A DNA stretch of 8,603 nt from Dehalococcoidales bacterium (GCA_028707015.1 JAQTVP010000065.1:1-8603), one strand, 5' to 3'; positions 1 to 6,664 are shown, counted from the first letter of the stretch. Notes: generated by a model not told the origin, from the letters alone. Translations and numbers: made by a program.

Positions 1-1
1 A

Positions 2-616
2 AAGAAGTTAACTGATGTCAGAAGAAGTGATTTTCGTGTGTTCATGAAACAGCAGCGAAAAATACATTCTGATATTATATTATGTTTGGATACCAGTGGT
101 TCTATGGGATTCCAGCATAAATTAATCTATACCAGACTGGCTGCTTCCGGGTTAATTAAGGCTGCAATTAAAAATGAGGATAGGGTAGGAATAGTTGCAT
201 TCGATAATTACAGCAAGATAACTGTACCACTGAGCGAAGAGAATAATGATGCTATCTCAGATTGTATCAGTAAGCTGTATGCTCGCGGTAATACTAACAT
301 CGGAGATGGCATTAAAACTGCCAGCGAGTTGTTACTGGAAGACGGTAAACAAAATGAGAAACATATTATTCTTATCACTGATGGTCAGCCAACAGCTATC
401 TCACAGGGAACCTTTGAACAATTAAAAAAGATGGAAGAAAAAGACTTAACCGAAGAATCAACAATAATGGAAACAAGAAAAGCAGTCGCTAAAGGGATAA
501 AGGTTTCTGTGATTCATGTTGCTGATAAGAATGATGCCAGCAGTGAATTTGTTAAGAATGTTGCTCGGGCTGGTAAAGGGAATATCCACCGTATCGGGAA
601 TGTCAAGGATCTTTAA
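2..616 (+). CDS. VWA-domain protein, C-terminal part (5' end outside window)
   Basis: This is the metal-binding von Willebrand factor A domain that usually partners a MoxR AAA+ ATPase. The frame is open from base 2, and the codons before the GTG at 38 read as normal coding sequence (DVRRSDFRVF), as in full-length relatives. The GTG at 38 and ATG at 44 are therefore internal and the true start lies upstream of the window. The MIDAS metal site is complete: DTSGS at 89-103, the conserved Thr in GNTNIGDG near 293, and the Asp of ITDGQP near 380. These imply divalent-cation-dependent ligand binding. No membrane segment is seen in the visible part, so it is probably cytoplasmic. The MoxR gene starts 60 bases downstream and is likely co-transcribed. 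VWA/MoxR pairs are linked to protein remodelling or metal-cofactor insertion, but the substrate here is unknown. The domain call is firm and the role is inferred. Confidence 0.9.
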   Translation, partial: KKLTDVRRSDFRVFMKQQRKIHSDIILCLDTSGSMGFQHKLIYTRLAASGLIKAAIKNEDRVGIVAFDNYSKITVPLSEENNDAISDCISKLYARGNTNIGDGIKTASELLLEDGKQNEKHIILITDGQPTAISQGTFEQLKKMEEKDLTEESTIMETRKAVAKGIKVSVIHVADKNDASSEFVKNVARAGKGNIHRIGNVKDL

Positions 617-676
617 GCTCTGGCGTACTGGTAGCAGAGTAATCCTTTATAATTAATATTAGGAGGCTGAAAAATC

Positions 677-1696
677 GTGGAATTACGGGAAGAACTGCGC
701 CGCTCAATACTGGGAAGCTTAAAAAGAAAGCATGATCCGGTAGATGGTTTCTATGCTACCGAAGATGTTAAAGAAGCTATTTTAGCGGTTATAATATCTG
801 GTCGGCATTTGTTGCTGGAAGGCCCCCCAGGGACGGGTAAAACAACTCTGGCAAAAATTCTGGCTAAGCACCTTCATTCAATGAAAGCGGTAGAGGGATG
901 CCGCTATAATTGCGACCCGCGCTCTCCTCACTGCCCGGATTGTCTAAGTAAAAAATCCGAACTTGGCGTGGTAACAATTCCTGGAAAGGAACGTTTCATT
1001 CGGGTGCAGGGTTCACCTGAACTTATGCCAGAAGACTTGCTGGGTGATATTGATCCGGTAATAGCAATGCAATATGGTATTCATAACCCGCAGGCTTTTA
1101 CGCCTGGCCAAATCCAGCGGGCACATCGGAAAATCCTTTTTATCGATGAGTTGAACAGGATTCCGGAAAGAACACAGAATACACTTATTCAGGTGCTGGA
1201 AGAAAGAACGACTACTATTGCCGGGTTTGACATAACTATTCCAGTTGATACTATTGTTATTGCTACCCAAAATCCCGAAGAATATGCTGGAGTAGATCGC
1301 ATATCAGAAACGTTAGGTGACCGTTTTGAACGTGTTGAAATTGGTTACCCGGATGTTGAGCAGGAAATATCTATTTTAAGGCGTTATGCCAGAAAGCATA
1401 GGGGAGTAAAATTTGATGATAATTTACTCTCGGAAGTAGTTAATATTTCTCAGTCCACACGGGTTTCAGCGGATATCTCTAGACCAGCCAGCGTTCGGGC
1501 TAGTATCGCTACTTTTGAACAATCACAATCGATAGCTCAGCTGAATAGTAGAGATACGGTTTCGCATAAAGATATTGAGAAAGCTGCCATGATTTCTTTG
1601 CAGGGCAGAGCGGAAGTTTCTCCAAGCAGTCAATATTATGATAACCCTAGTGCCTTATTTAAGCAGATAGTCCAAAATAGTATGACGGATGAGTGA
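677..1696 (+). CDS. MoxR-family AAA+ ATPase with four-cysteine insertion
   Basis: This AAA+ ATPase of 339 residues belongs to the MoxR / Mg-chelatase-I-like group. Visible motifs are Walker A GPPGTGKT (residues 49-56), Walker B ILFIDEL (153-159, D157/E158), sensor-1 ATQN (196-199), and GDRF (214-217), the usual place of the arginine finger. Between Walker A and the next strand lies a Cys-rich stretch with C75, C79, C86 and C89 (C-x3-C-x6-C-x2-C), which could bind zinc or an Fe-S cluster. Similar YNCDP-type insertions are remembered from some relatives but are absent from classical MoxR. The GTG start is supported by AGGAGG at 661-666, 10 bases upstream. The protein is probably a hexameric cytoplasmic ATPase that works with the VWA protein encoded just upstream, by analogy with other MoxR/VWA pairs and with BchI/BchD. 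Its client is unknown. It could also be annotated generically as an ATPase of the AAA_5/AAA_3 type. Confidence 0.92.
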   Translation: MELREELRRSILGSLKRKHDPVDGFYATEDVKEAILAVIISGRHLLLEGPPGTGKTTLAKILAKHLHSMKAVEGCRYNCDPRSPHCPDCLSKKSELGVVTIPGKERFIRVQGSPELMPEDLLGDIDPVIAMQYGIHNPQAFTPGQIQRAHRKILFIDELNRIPERTQNTLIQVLEERTTTIAGFDITIPVDTIVIATQNPEEYAGVDRISETLGDRFERVEIGYPDVEQEISILRRYARKHRGVKFDDNLLSEVVNISQSTRVSADISRPASVRASIATFEQSQSIAQLNSRDTVSHKDIEKAAMISLQGRAEVSPSSQYYDNPSALFKQIVQNSMTDE

Positions 1697-1837
1697 AACC
1701 TATTTTTAATGCAGTCATAATGCTGTAAAGAGATAAGAATATTGAATAGTGAGTAATGTTAATGAAGTAGATATAAAATCTATAAATAAGCGATAGAATA
1801 TGTAAAAGAAATGCTTTATTTACTGTATATTTTATGT

Positions 1838-1865
1838 TTGTTTTCTTTATGAAAAGCGGTATAAT
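1838..1865 (+). promoter_or_regulatory. Sigma-A-like promoter for the nfu gene
   Basis: A perfect TATAAT at 1860-1865 lies 16 bases after TTGTTT at 1838-1843, a weak -35. Transcription would begin near 1872, about 40 bases before the nfu ATG. The preceding 130 bases hold no gene. Confidence 0.55.
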
Positions 1866-1911
1866 TAATAGTTAATAATGAATATAATTTATAGTGAGAG
1901 GTAATAAACAT

Positions 1912-2130
1912 ATGAAAGATAAAGTAGCAGCAATTTTAGCTCAAGTAAGACCTGCTTTAGAGGCAGATGGTGGGGATGTTGAACTGGTAAGTGTAGACGA
2001 AGGAGTTGTCAGCCTTAGGTTAAAAGGTGCTTGCGCTGGCTGTCCAATGGCAACGATGACCTTGAAGCAAGGTATTGAACGAGTGCTCAAAGAACAATTA
2101 CCTGAAGTTAAGGAAGTTGTCTCTGTTTAG
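1912..2130 (+). CDS. NifU C-terminal domain (Nfu-type) Fe-S cluster scaffold protein
   Basis: This is a single-domain Nfu protein of 72 residues. It has the family hallmarks EADGGDVELV (residues 17-26) and the CxxC motif C41-A-G-C44 followed by PMATMTL. In this family the two cysteines hold a [4Fe-4S] cluster shared between two subunits, which is passed to apo-proteins. The ATG at 1912 is chosen because GAGAGG at 1896-1901 is a good ribosome binding site 10 bases upstream. A GTG at 1894 would add six residues but overlaps that site. Seventy-odd residues is normal for stand-alone Firmicute versions, which lack the N-terminal IscU-like domain. The gene appears monocistronic, with its own promoter and no close partner downstream. 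It could serve the Fe-S-rich formate dehydrogenase subunits about 1.1 kb downstream, but that is a guess from proximity. Confidence 0.93.
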   Translation: MKDKVAAILAQVRPALEADGGDVELVSVDEGVVSLRLKGACAGCPMATMTLKQGIERVLKEQLPEVKEVVSV

Positions 2131-2177
2131 GCAGAGTAAACATATTAAGCAGATAGCTTGCGAATAGAGTGTTTGGG

Positions 2178-2206
2178 TTGGCGACAAAGGTTGGCTTGGG
2201 TATAAT
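2178..2206 (+). promoter_or_regulatory. Orphan sigma-A-like promoter facing an empty region
   Basis: TTGGCG at 2178-2183 and TATAAT at 2201-2206 are spaced by 17 bases. The next + strand gene starts over 1 kb away, so a transcript would run antisense through the DUF4328 pseudogene. It may be chance or a remnant of a lost gene. Confidence 0.35.
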
Positions 2207-2233
2207 AAGTTCTTAAAATAACGGGTTAACGAA

Positions 2234-2617
2234 TCAATAGATAAGAGGGTTTTTCACAATTTGGCTCTTTTCTTCTTGGCGCTGGTCAATATTTCGTACA
2301 ATTAATATTGTTAGAATTGCAATAACAATAAGAGTCCACCAGATTGCTGTTAATATCTTGTTTGGTGTCTCTGCTTGCTAGGATAAGTGTAGTAATATAT
2401 TTCTAATGAACCCTGATACTCAAAATAGAAACCACCAGGAGCCTATGATGGATGAAGCGGATGATTTTTTCCAGGCAATACTATCAGTGATATCAGTGGT
2501 GGGGTCACTGGCTTTCCATATCTCTGTAGTCACTTGATAAGGTTTCTACAGACTTAGAGCAAGAATGAAAAACCATCCTACCGCCCATCCGGGAGAGTAT
2601 TTCAAATCATTGTTATC
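2234..2617 (-). pseudogene. Decayed DUF4328 membrane-protein gene, C-terminal two-thirds
   Basis: Read on the minus strand from 2617 to the stop at 2234-2236, one frame gives a clearly protein-like sequence matching my memory of the DUF4328 family: SPGWAVGWFFILALSL, then KPYQVTTEIWKASDPTTDIT, SSIIGSWWFLF, VSGFIRNILLHLS, then AETPNKIL before a hydrophobic helix, and IVRNIDQRQEEK. The same frame is broken by three nonsense codons: TAG at 2546-2548 (at the usual Trp before KPYQV), TGA at 2420-2422 and TAG at 2378-2380. Two more stops (TAA at 2618-2620 and 2621-2623) sit immediately upstream. No start codon or N-terminal membrane segments can be found, so about 128 codons of an expected 200 or so remain. 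At least two hydrophobic segments are still visible. DUF4328 proteins have no known function. The absence of internal frameshifts suggests fairly recent inactivation. The family call rests on recall, not on a search. Confidence 0.75.
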
Positions 2618-2983
2618 TTATTATGTATACTCCTTCTTAATAGTTCTGCCAACGTTTTTTCCTAACCTTATATATACTTCAAGTAAAGCTGTCATACCAA
2701 ACTTGGATTGACTACCAAAGCAAACCCTTCATGTTTTCTCTATTTCACGCCCTCATTTGAAGGGGAATTACGGAAAAGACGGGGATTCCAAAATATCTTG
2801 AATTTATTATTGATCTTAATAATAATTTATTTGTTATTAGTCCTCCAATAATAAATCTTTACAGAGGCATGGTAGAAAACCTTAGTTAATGAATAAACAA
2901 ACAAGAATAGCTAAGAAAGAGTAGAATTCTTAAGAGATATATTTTTAAGAAATAACATAGACGGGAAATGCTAGGGAAATAAT
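2618..2983. other. AT-rich intergenic stretch without a recognisable gene
   Basis: No frame on either strand carries a convincing protein or ribosome binding site. The N-terminal part of the DUF4328 pseudogene should fall at the left side of this stretch on the minus strand, but nothing like its membrane segments can be read there. The stretch holds several short AT-rich inverted repeats: TTATTATT/AATAATAA at 2804-2825 and TTCTTAA/TTAAGAA at 2927-2951. No RNA gene was recognised. Confidence 0.5.
2804..2825. repeat. Perfect AT-only inverted repeat (8-bp arms)
   Basis: TTATTATT at 2804-2811 and AATAATAA at 2818-2825 are exact reverse complements around a 6-base loop (GATCTT). A second, imperfect copy of the arms follows (TTGTTATT near 2831 and AATAATAA near 2847). 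It lacks the GC-rich stem of a terminator. It could be a protein site or simply AT-rich drift. Confidence 0.4.
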
Positions 2984-3038
2984 GGTGACATTTAACTGTA
3001 AATTGTATATAATAAGTAAACTTTATATTATAGTCACC
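2984..3038. promoter_or_regulatory. GGTGAC / GTCACC inverted repeat spanning the promoter (candidate operator)
   Basis: GGTGAC at 2984-2989 is the exact reverse complement of GTCACC at 3033-3038. The left arm overlaps the -35 box, while the right arm lies about 15 bases after the expected transcription start. The DNA between is AT-rich and itself partly symmetrical (TATATAATAAGT before ACTTTATATTATA). This arrangement fits a repressor or looping site. The regulator is unknown, and half-sites 43 bases apart could also be coincidence. Confidence 0.4.
2985..3013 (+). promoter_or_regulatory. Strong sigma-A-like promoter of the formate dehydrogenase operon
   Basis: GTGACA (2985-2990, five of six matches to the consensus -35) and TATAAT (3008-3013, perfect -10) are separated by exactly 17 bases. 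Transcription should start near 3020, giving a leader of about 230 bases before the GTG at 3251. It is the best promoter in the window by sequence and faces the Fdh operon. Confidence 0.7.
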
Positions 3039-3089
3039 GTGATAATAGTTAGGCTAAGGGGTATCTGAATATATTTGAACTAACAAAAG

Positions 3090-3225
3090 TGATAGTTTAA
3101 ATATGAAGGGGAACCTGGTACCTACCTCGGGATTATCGATAAGGACTTGAAGGCATTATATATGTGTGTTTGGTATAACCTTTATTTTGCAGGTAGGAAC
3201 TAATAAAAACCAGAATAAACTATCA
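3090..3225 (+). ncRNA. Structured 5' leader of the Fdh operon (candidate cis-regulatory RNA)
   Basis: Several helices nest in order. P1 pairs 3090-3099 (TGATAGTTTA) with 3216-3225 (TAAACTATCA), ten perfect pairs. P2 pairs CTGG at 3115-3118 with CCAG at 3210-3213. P3 pairs CCTACCT at 3121-3127 with AGGTAGG at 3191-3197, seven perfect pairs. An inner helix can form between ATAAGG at 3139-3144 and CCTTTAT at 3179-3185 with one bulged base. The closing stem ends seven bases before the AGGAGG ribosome binding site (3232-3237) of the first operon gene, a good place for translational control. Molybdenum- or tungsten-cofactor riboswitches are known upstream of molybdoenzyme genes, which fits the downstream formate dehydrogenase. 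I could not match this sequence to the conserved core of that class, so its identity is open. Confidence 0.5.
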
Positions 3226-3250
3226 AATGAAAGGAGGCAAAATAGATCAG

Positions 3251-3676
3251 GTGAGTAATAATGGGTTTGAACCCAAGATAGTAGGATTTCTTTGTAACTG
3301 GTGTTCTTATGCTGGTGCAGACCTTGCTGGTACAGCCCGTCTTAAGTATCCGGCTAATTTAAGAGTAATAAGAGTAATGTGTTCGGGGAGAGTAAGTCCA
3401 GAATTTGTAGTTAAAGCCCTGCGTGCCGGCGCGGATGGAGTGATGGTTCTTGGTTGCCATATTGGGGATTGCCATTACCAGGCAGGTAATCACCGGGCGG
3501 CAAAAAGGATAGCTATTCTTAGAAGGTTATTGAATTATATGGGAATCGATCCGAGAAGAGTGAGACTGGAATGGGTTTCAGCTTCAGAAGCGCAGAGATT
3601 CACCAAAATCGTTAAAGAATTCACCGATGATATGAAAGCATTAGGGCCTAACCCGATGAAGAAGGTGAAGGTATGA
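3251..3676 (+). CDS. mvhD: MvhD/FlpD-like iron-sulfur electron-transfer subunit
   Basis: This small redox protein of 141 residues is of the MvhD family (methyl-viologen hydrogenase delta subunit, FlpD). It shows the conserved cysteines C15 and C18 (GFLCNWCSYAG), C44 (MCSGRV), and C69 and C74 (GCHIGDCHY), which hold a [2Fe-2S] cluster. In methanogens MvhD links a hydrogenase or formate dehydrogenase to HdrA of the electron-bifurcating heterodisulfide reductase complex. GTG at 3251 is preferred because AGGAGG (3232-3237) lies 13 bases upstream and the protein then begins MSNNGFEPKIVGFLC. An ATG at 3227 would put that ribosome binding site inside the gene and add eight residues unlike the family. 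The stop overlaps the next start (ATGA at 3673-3676), so translation is coupled. No HdrA-like gene is visible nearby. It is soluble and cytoplasmic. Confidence 0.93.
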   Translation: MSNNGFEPKIVGFLCNWCSYAGADLAGTARLKYPANLRVIRVMCSGRVSPEFVVKALRAGADGVMVLGCHIGDCHYQAGNHRAAKRIAILRRLLNYMGIDPRRVRLEWVSASEAQRFTKIVKEFTDDMKALGPNPMKKVKV

Positions 3677-4515
3677 TAGGTAAAGTAAGAGAATTAGCAA
3701 AAGAATGGTTGACAACCAAAAAAGTTGATGCAATATTTGGTTTAAGGAAGCAGAATAATGATGTTGCGCCGTATCTTTTTACTGATGTGAAAGAGTTAAA
3801 AGATCTGGTACTGTCTATTGATAACCGTATTTGTTTCACCGTACGACCCTCCAAACAAAATATTGTGCACCTCATACAGAAAAATTCACCCGATATGAAA
3901 ATTGGTATTATCGCAAGAGGTTGTGATGAGCGTGCATTAATTGAACTGGCTAAAAGATTCCAGATAGATCTTGAAAAAATAGAAATCTTAGGTGTCGCCT
4001 GCACTAATAAGGATGCAGAAGAATGCCTCTGTCCGATACCGTATCCAAAAACTATTATTATTGGAGAAAAAGCTGAAGGCGTTTCACTTGACAAGATCAA
4101 GAATGTGGAATCTTTATTGGGTAAAACTCTGGAAGAAAAAGCGGCATTCTGGAAAGAACAATTAAGTAAATGTATTAAATGTTACGGCTGTCGGAATGTC
4201 TGCCCAATGTGTATTTGTAAAGAATGTAAACTGGAAGAGGATTTATGGGTAAAATCGGGCGAACTACCCCCAGATTTTCCTATGTATCACTTTATCAGAT
4301 TTTATCATATGGCTGACAGATGTATCGAATGCGGTCAGTGCGAAAAGGCATGTCCCGCTGGCATTCCCTTATTGACTATCTCAAAGCTGGTTCGCAAGGA
4401 CGTTAAGGAGCTTTTTGATTATGAAGCGGGGAAAGATGTAGAGCAAGAATCGCCATTAGTAACTACACTTGATGAAACACCTTTAAAAGAGGAGGCAAAA
4501 GATGTTGCAGTATAA
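3673..4515 (+). CDS. Two-[4Fe-4S] electron-transfer subunit of formate dehydrogenase (FrhB/FdhB-like)
   Basis: This 280-residue iron-sulfur protein lies between MvhD and FdhA. The N-terminal half resembles the FrhB/FdhB-like domain, with ARGCDERALIEL near residues 81-92 and further cysteines at 84, 110, 118 and 120. The C-terminal half carries two ferredoxin motifs: C167-x2-C170-x2-C173-x3-C177-P and C217-x2-C220-x2-C223-x3-C227-P. Extra cysteines at 180, 182 and 185 directly follow the first motif and could hold another cluster or metal. No membrane segments are seen. It probably relays electrons between FdhA and MvhD. Whether the N-terminal domain binds a flavin or F420 cannot be read from the sequence. 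It starts in the ATGA overlap with mvhD and ends 14 bases inside fdhA. The acidic tail after residue 250 looks flexible. The Fe-S assignment is firm and the exact subunit name is less so. Confidence 0.88.
   Translation: MIGKVRELAKEWLTTKKVDAIFGLRKQNNDVAPYLFTDVKELKDLVLSIDNRICFTVRPSKQNIVHLIQKNSPDMKIGIIARGCDERALIELAKRFQIDLEKIEILGVACTNKDAEECLCPIPYPKTIIIGEKAEGVSLDKIKNVESLLGKTLEEKAAFWKEQLSKCIKCYGCRNVCPMCICKECKLEEDLWVKSGELPPDFPMYHFIRFYHMADRCIECGQCEKACPAGIPLLTISKLVRKDVKELFDYEAGKDVEQESPLVTTLDETPLKEEAKDVAV
4488..4495 (+). promoter_or_regulatory. Ribosome binding site fixing the fdhA start
   Basis: AGAGGAGG lies inside the end of the upstream gene, 6 bases before the ATG at 4502. It supports this start even though the two genes overlap by 14 bases. 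Confidence 0.8.
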
Positions 4516-6550
4516 GAACGTTCTTACGACTTGCCCCTACTGTGGTGCCGGATGTAATTATTATCTCCAGGTATTCGATAACCAGATTGTGGGTGTGCTT
4601 CCTTCTAAAACACACCCGGTTAGCCAAGGGAAACTTTGTATTAAAGGCTGGAATGCTGGTGACTTTGTTAACCATGCGGACCGGCTTACTAAACCGCTAA
4701 TGAAGAAAGATGGGAAATTTGTAGAAATATCTTGGGATGAGGCACTTAAAACGGTTGCCGGTAAGCTTACGGAGTATAAAGAAAAATTTGGGCCAGACTC
4801 TCTGGCAACATTATCCTCAGCGAAATGTACTAATGAAGAGAACTTTCTGATGATGAAATTTGCGCGTGCTGTGCTGGGTACTAATAATGTTGATCATTGT
4901 GCGCGTTTATGCCATGCCTCTACAGTAGTCGGTCTGGTACAAAGCTTTGGTAGCGGAGCAATGACTAATTCGATAGTAGAACTTGAGGACGCCGATTGTA
5001 TATTCATCATTGGTTCCAATACCTTAGAACAGCATCCGTTAGTAGGCAGATATATACAGCGGGCAAAAGAAAAAGGGGCAAAAATTATTGTTGCAGACCC
5101 GCGGATAATTACCTTGGTTCAGATTGCTGACTATCACCTCAGGCATCGTCCTGGTACAGATGTTGCTCTCTTTAACGGGATGATGAATGTAATTATAAGT
5201 GAAGGTCTAGAAGATAAGCAGTTTATCAAAGAGAGGACTGAGGGAATTGAAGATCTTACCGAAACAGTTAAAAAATATACGCCGGAATATGTTGCAAAAA
5301 TAACCGGAGTACCTGCTGAGTTGATTGTTGAGGCGGCTCGTACATACGCTAAAGCAGAGCGAGCAGCAATTGTATATTCCATGGGTATCACTCAGCACAC
5401 GACTGGCGTGGATAATGTAAAGTCTTCTGGTAACCTGGCTATGCTCACTGGTAACGTAGGAAAAGCAAGCACTGGGGTTAATCCATTAAGAGGACAAAAT
5501 AATGTCCAGGGTGCCTGTGATATGGGTGCTTTGCCTAATGTTTACTCAGGATATCAGAATGTAACTGATGAGAAGGCGCGGGCAAAATTTGAAGAAGCCT
5601 GGAAAACTAAACTGCCGGATAAGGTAGGCCTGACAATCATTGAAATGATGGATAATGCCGTTAAAGGTAATTTAAAGGCCATGTACATTATGGGTGAGAA
5701 CCCGATGGTATCAGATCCGGACATAAATCACGTTAAAGAAGCTCTGGAAAATCTTGAGTTCCTGGTAGTACAGGATATATTCCTGACAGAAACCGCTCAG
5801 TTGGCTGATATCGTGCTTCCGGCTACAACTTATGCTGAAAAAGATGGTACTTTTACTTCTACTGAGCGTTTAGTGCAGTTAATCAGGACAGCTATTGAAC
5901 CAATTGGCGAGAGCCGACCTGACTGGAAGATAATCAGCGATTTGGCAAAGCTAATGGGTTCTATTGATTTCAAATATAATTCACCTTCCGAAATCATGGA
6001 TGAGATAGCAGCATTAACACCAAGTTATCATGGTATATCTAACGCCCGTTTGGAAGAAGGTGGTTTGGCATGGCCTTGCCCAACGAGTGAGCATCCTGGT
6101 ACACCTTTTTTGCATAAAGAAAAATTCACTCGGCCTAATGGCAAGGGCCAATTATTCGGTATTGAATTTAAGGAAGCAGCTGAATTGCCGGATAAAGAAT
6201 ATCCATTCCTGCTAACTACCGGTAGGGTTACCTTTCATTTCCATACTGGTACCATGACCCGGCGTACAGCACTTCTGGATAGAGAGGTTCCCACTGGTTT
6301 CGTGGAGATTAATCCCGCAGATGCAGAAAAGTTGGGTATTAGAGATGAAGAACTTGTATCGGTACAAAGCCGTCGTGGTAAGATAGAGATAAAAGCTATG
6401 GTAACCGACAGAATACCGGAAAATATAGTTTTCATACCGTTCCATTTTGCGGAATGTGCGGCAAATCTTTTAACGAACTCAGCATATGATCCGGTCGCTA
6501 AAATTCCAGAATTTAAAGTATGTGCCGTAAAAGTGGAAAAAATTAAGTAA
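4502..6550 (+). CDS. fdhA: Molybdopterin formate dehydrogenase catalytic subunit, cysteine form
   Basis: This is a 682-residue member of the molybdopterin oxidoreductase superfamily, closest in motif pattern to FdhF/FdhA. It interconverts formate and CO2 at a Mo or W bis-MGD centre. The N-terminal [4Fe-4S] motif is C11-x2-C14-x3-C18 with C46, followed by the conserved Lys48 (CIKG). The metal ligand region reads CARLCH, with C137 (TGC at 4910-4912) at the position that is selenocysteine in E. coli FdhF, followed by H138. R330 in LRGQNNVQGACDMGALPN matches the conserved active-site arginine region. The C-terminal dinucleotide-binding domain runs from about residue 567 (FLLTTGR). There is no Tat signal and no extra N-terminal ferredoxin domain, so it is a cytoplasmic core subunit that depends on separate Fe-S partners. 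The two upstream genes supply these. Other superfamily members are possible but less likely. Confidence 0.92.
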   Translation: MLQYKNVLTTCPYCGAGCNYYLQVFDNQIVGVLPSKTHPVSQGKLCIKGWNAGDFVNHADRLTKPLMKKDGKFVEISWDEALKTVAGKLTEYKEKFGPDSLATLSSAKCTNEENFLMMKFARAVLGTNNVDHCARLCHASTVVGLVQSFGSGAMTNSIVELEDADCIFIIGSNTLEQHPLVGRYIQRAKEKGAKIIVADPRIITLVQIADYHLRHRPGTDVALFNGMMNVIISEGLEDKQFIKERTEGIEDLTETVKKYTPEYVAKITGVPAELIVEAARTYAKAERAAIVYSMGITQHTTGVDNVKSSGNLAMLTGNVGKASTGVNPLRGQNNVQGACDMGALPNVYSGYQNVTDEKARAKFEEAWKTKLPDKVGLTIIEMMDNAVKGNLKAMYIMGENPMVSDPDINHVKEALENLEFLVVQDIFLTETAQLADIVLPATTYAEKDGTFTSTERLVQLIRTAIEPIGESRPDWKIISDLAKLMGSIDFKYNSPSEIMDEIAALTPSYHGISNARLEEGGLAWPCPTSEHPGTPFLHKEKFTRPNGKGQLFGIEFKEAAELPDKEYPFLLTTGRVTFHFHTGTMTRRTALLDREVPTGFVEINPADAEKLGIRDEELVSVQSRRGKIEIKAMVTDRIPENIVFIPFHFAECAANLLTNSAYDPVAKIPEFKVCAVKVEKIK

Positions 6551-6576
6551 TATATTCAGGTAAATTTTTTATAAAA

Positions 6577-6664
6577 GAGAGATTATTTAGCAGCTAGTAA
6601 AAATTTAAATTTAGTTCATAATCATTATCTTTAAAGCTGCTCTTTAAAATATGTTTAATCTCTC
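6577..6664. repeat. Nested two-arm inverted repeat after fdhA
   Basis: The outer arms GAGAGATTA (6577-6585) and TAATCTCTC (6656-6664) are exact reverse complements of 9 bases. The inner arms AGCAGCT (6589-6595) and AGCTGCT (6635-6641) add 7 more, enclosing an AT-rich loop. It lies 27 bases after the fdhA stop and could fold as an extended hairpin in the 3' UTR, protecting the transcript or contributing to termination. No U-tract follows. Confidence 0.5.

Noticed and set aside
617..676. TATAAT at 648-653 as a separate promoter for the MoxR gene
   Set aside because: No acceptable -35 lies at the right distance. The 60-base gap and paired functions favour co-transcription with the VWA gene.
2741..2795. 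GC-richer patch around CCCTCATTTGAAGGGG as a terminator or mobile-element end
   Set aside because: The stem is only four bases long, and no transposase, target duplication or second copy is visible.
3103..3150. Short ATG frame of 15 codons inside the Fdh leader, a possible leader peptide
   Set aside because: No ribosome binding site precedes it, there is no run of a regulatory amino acid, and the region is better explained by the paired stems.
3090..3225. Direct assignment as a molybdenum-cofactor riboswitch
   Set aside because: Position and downstream genes fit, but I could not identify the conserved core, so it is kept only as an unassigned structured leader.
3648..4100. 150-codon minus-strand reading frame opposite the FdhB-like gene
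   Set aside because: It lies wholly antisense to a gene with clear Fe-S motifs, has low-complexity Ser/Ile-rich content, and has no ribosome binding site.
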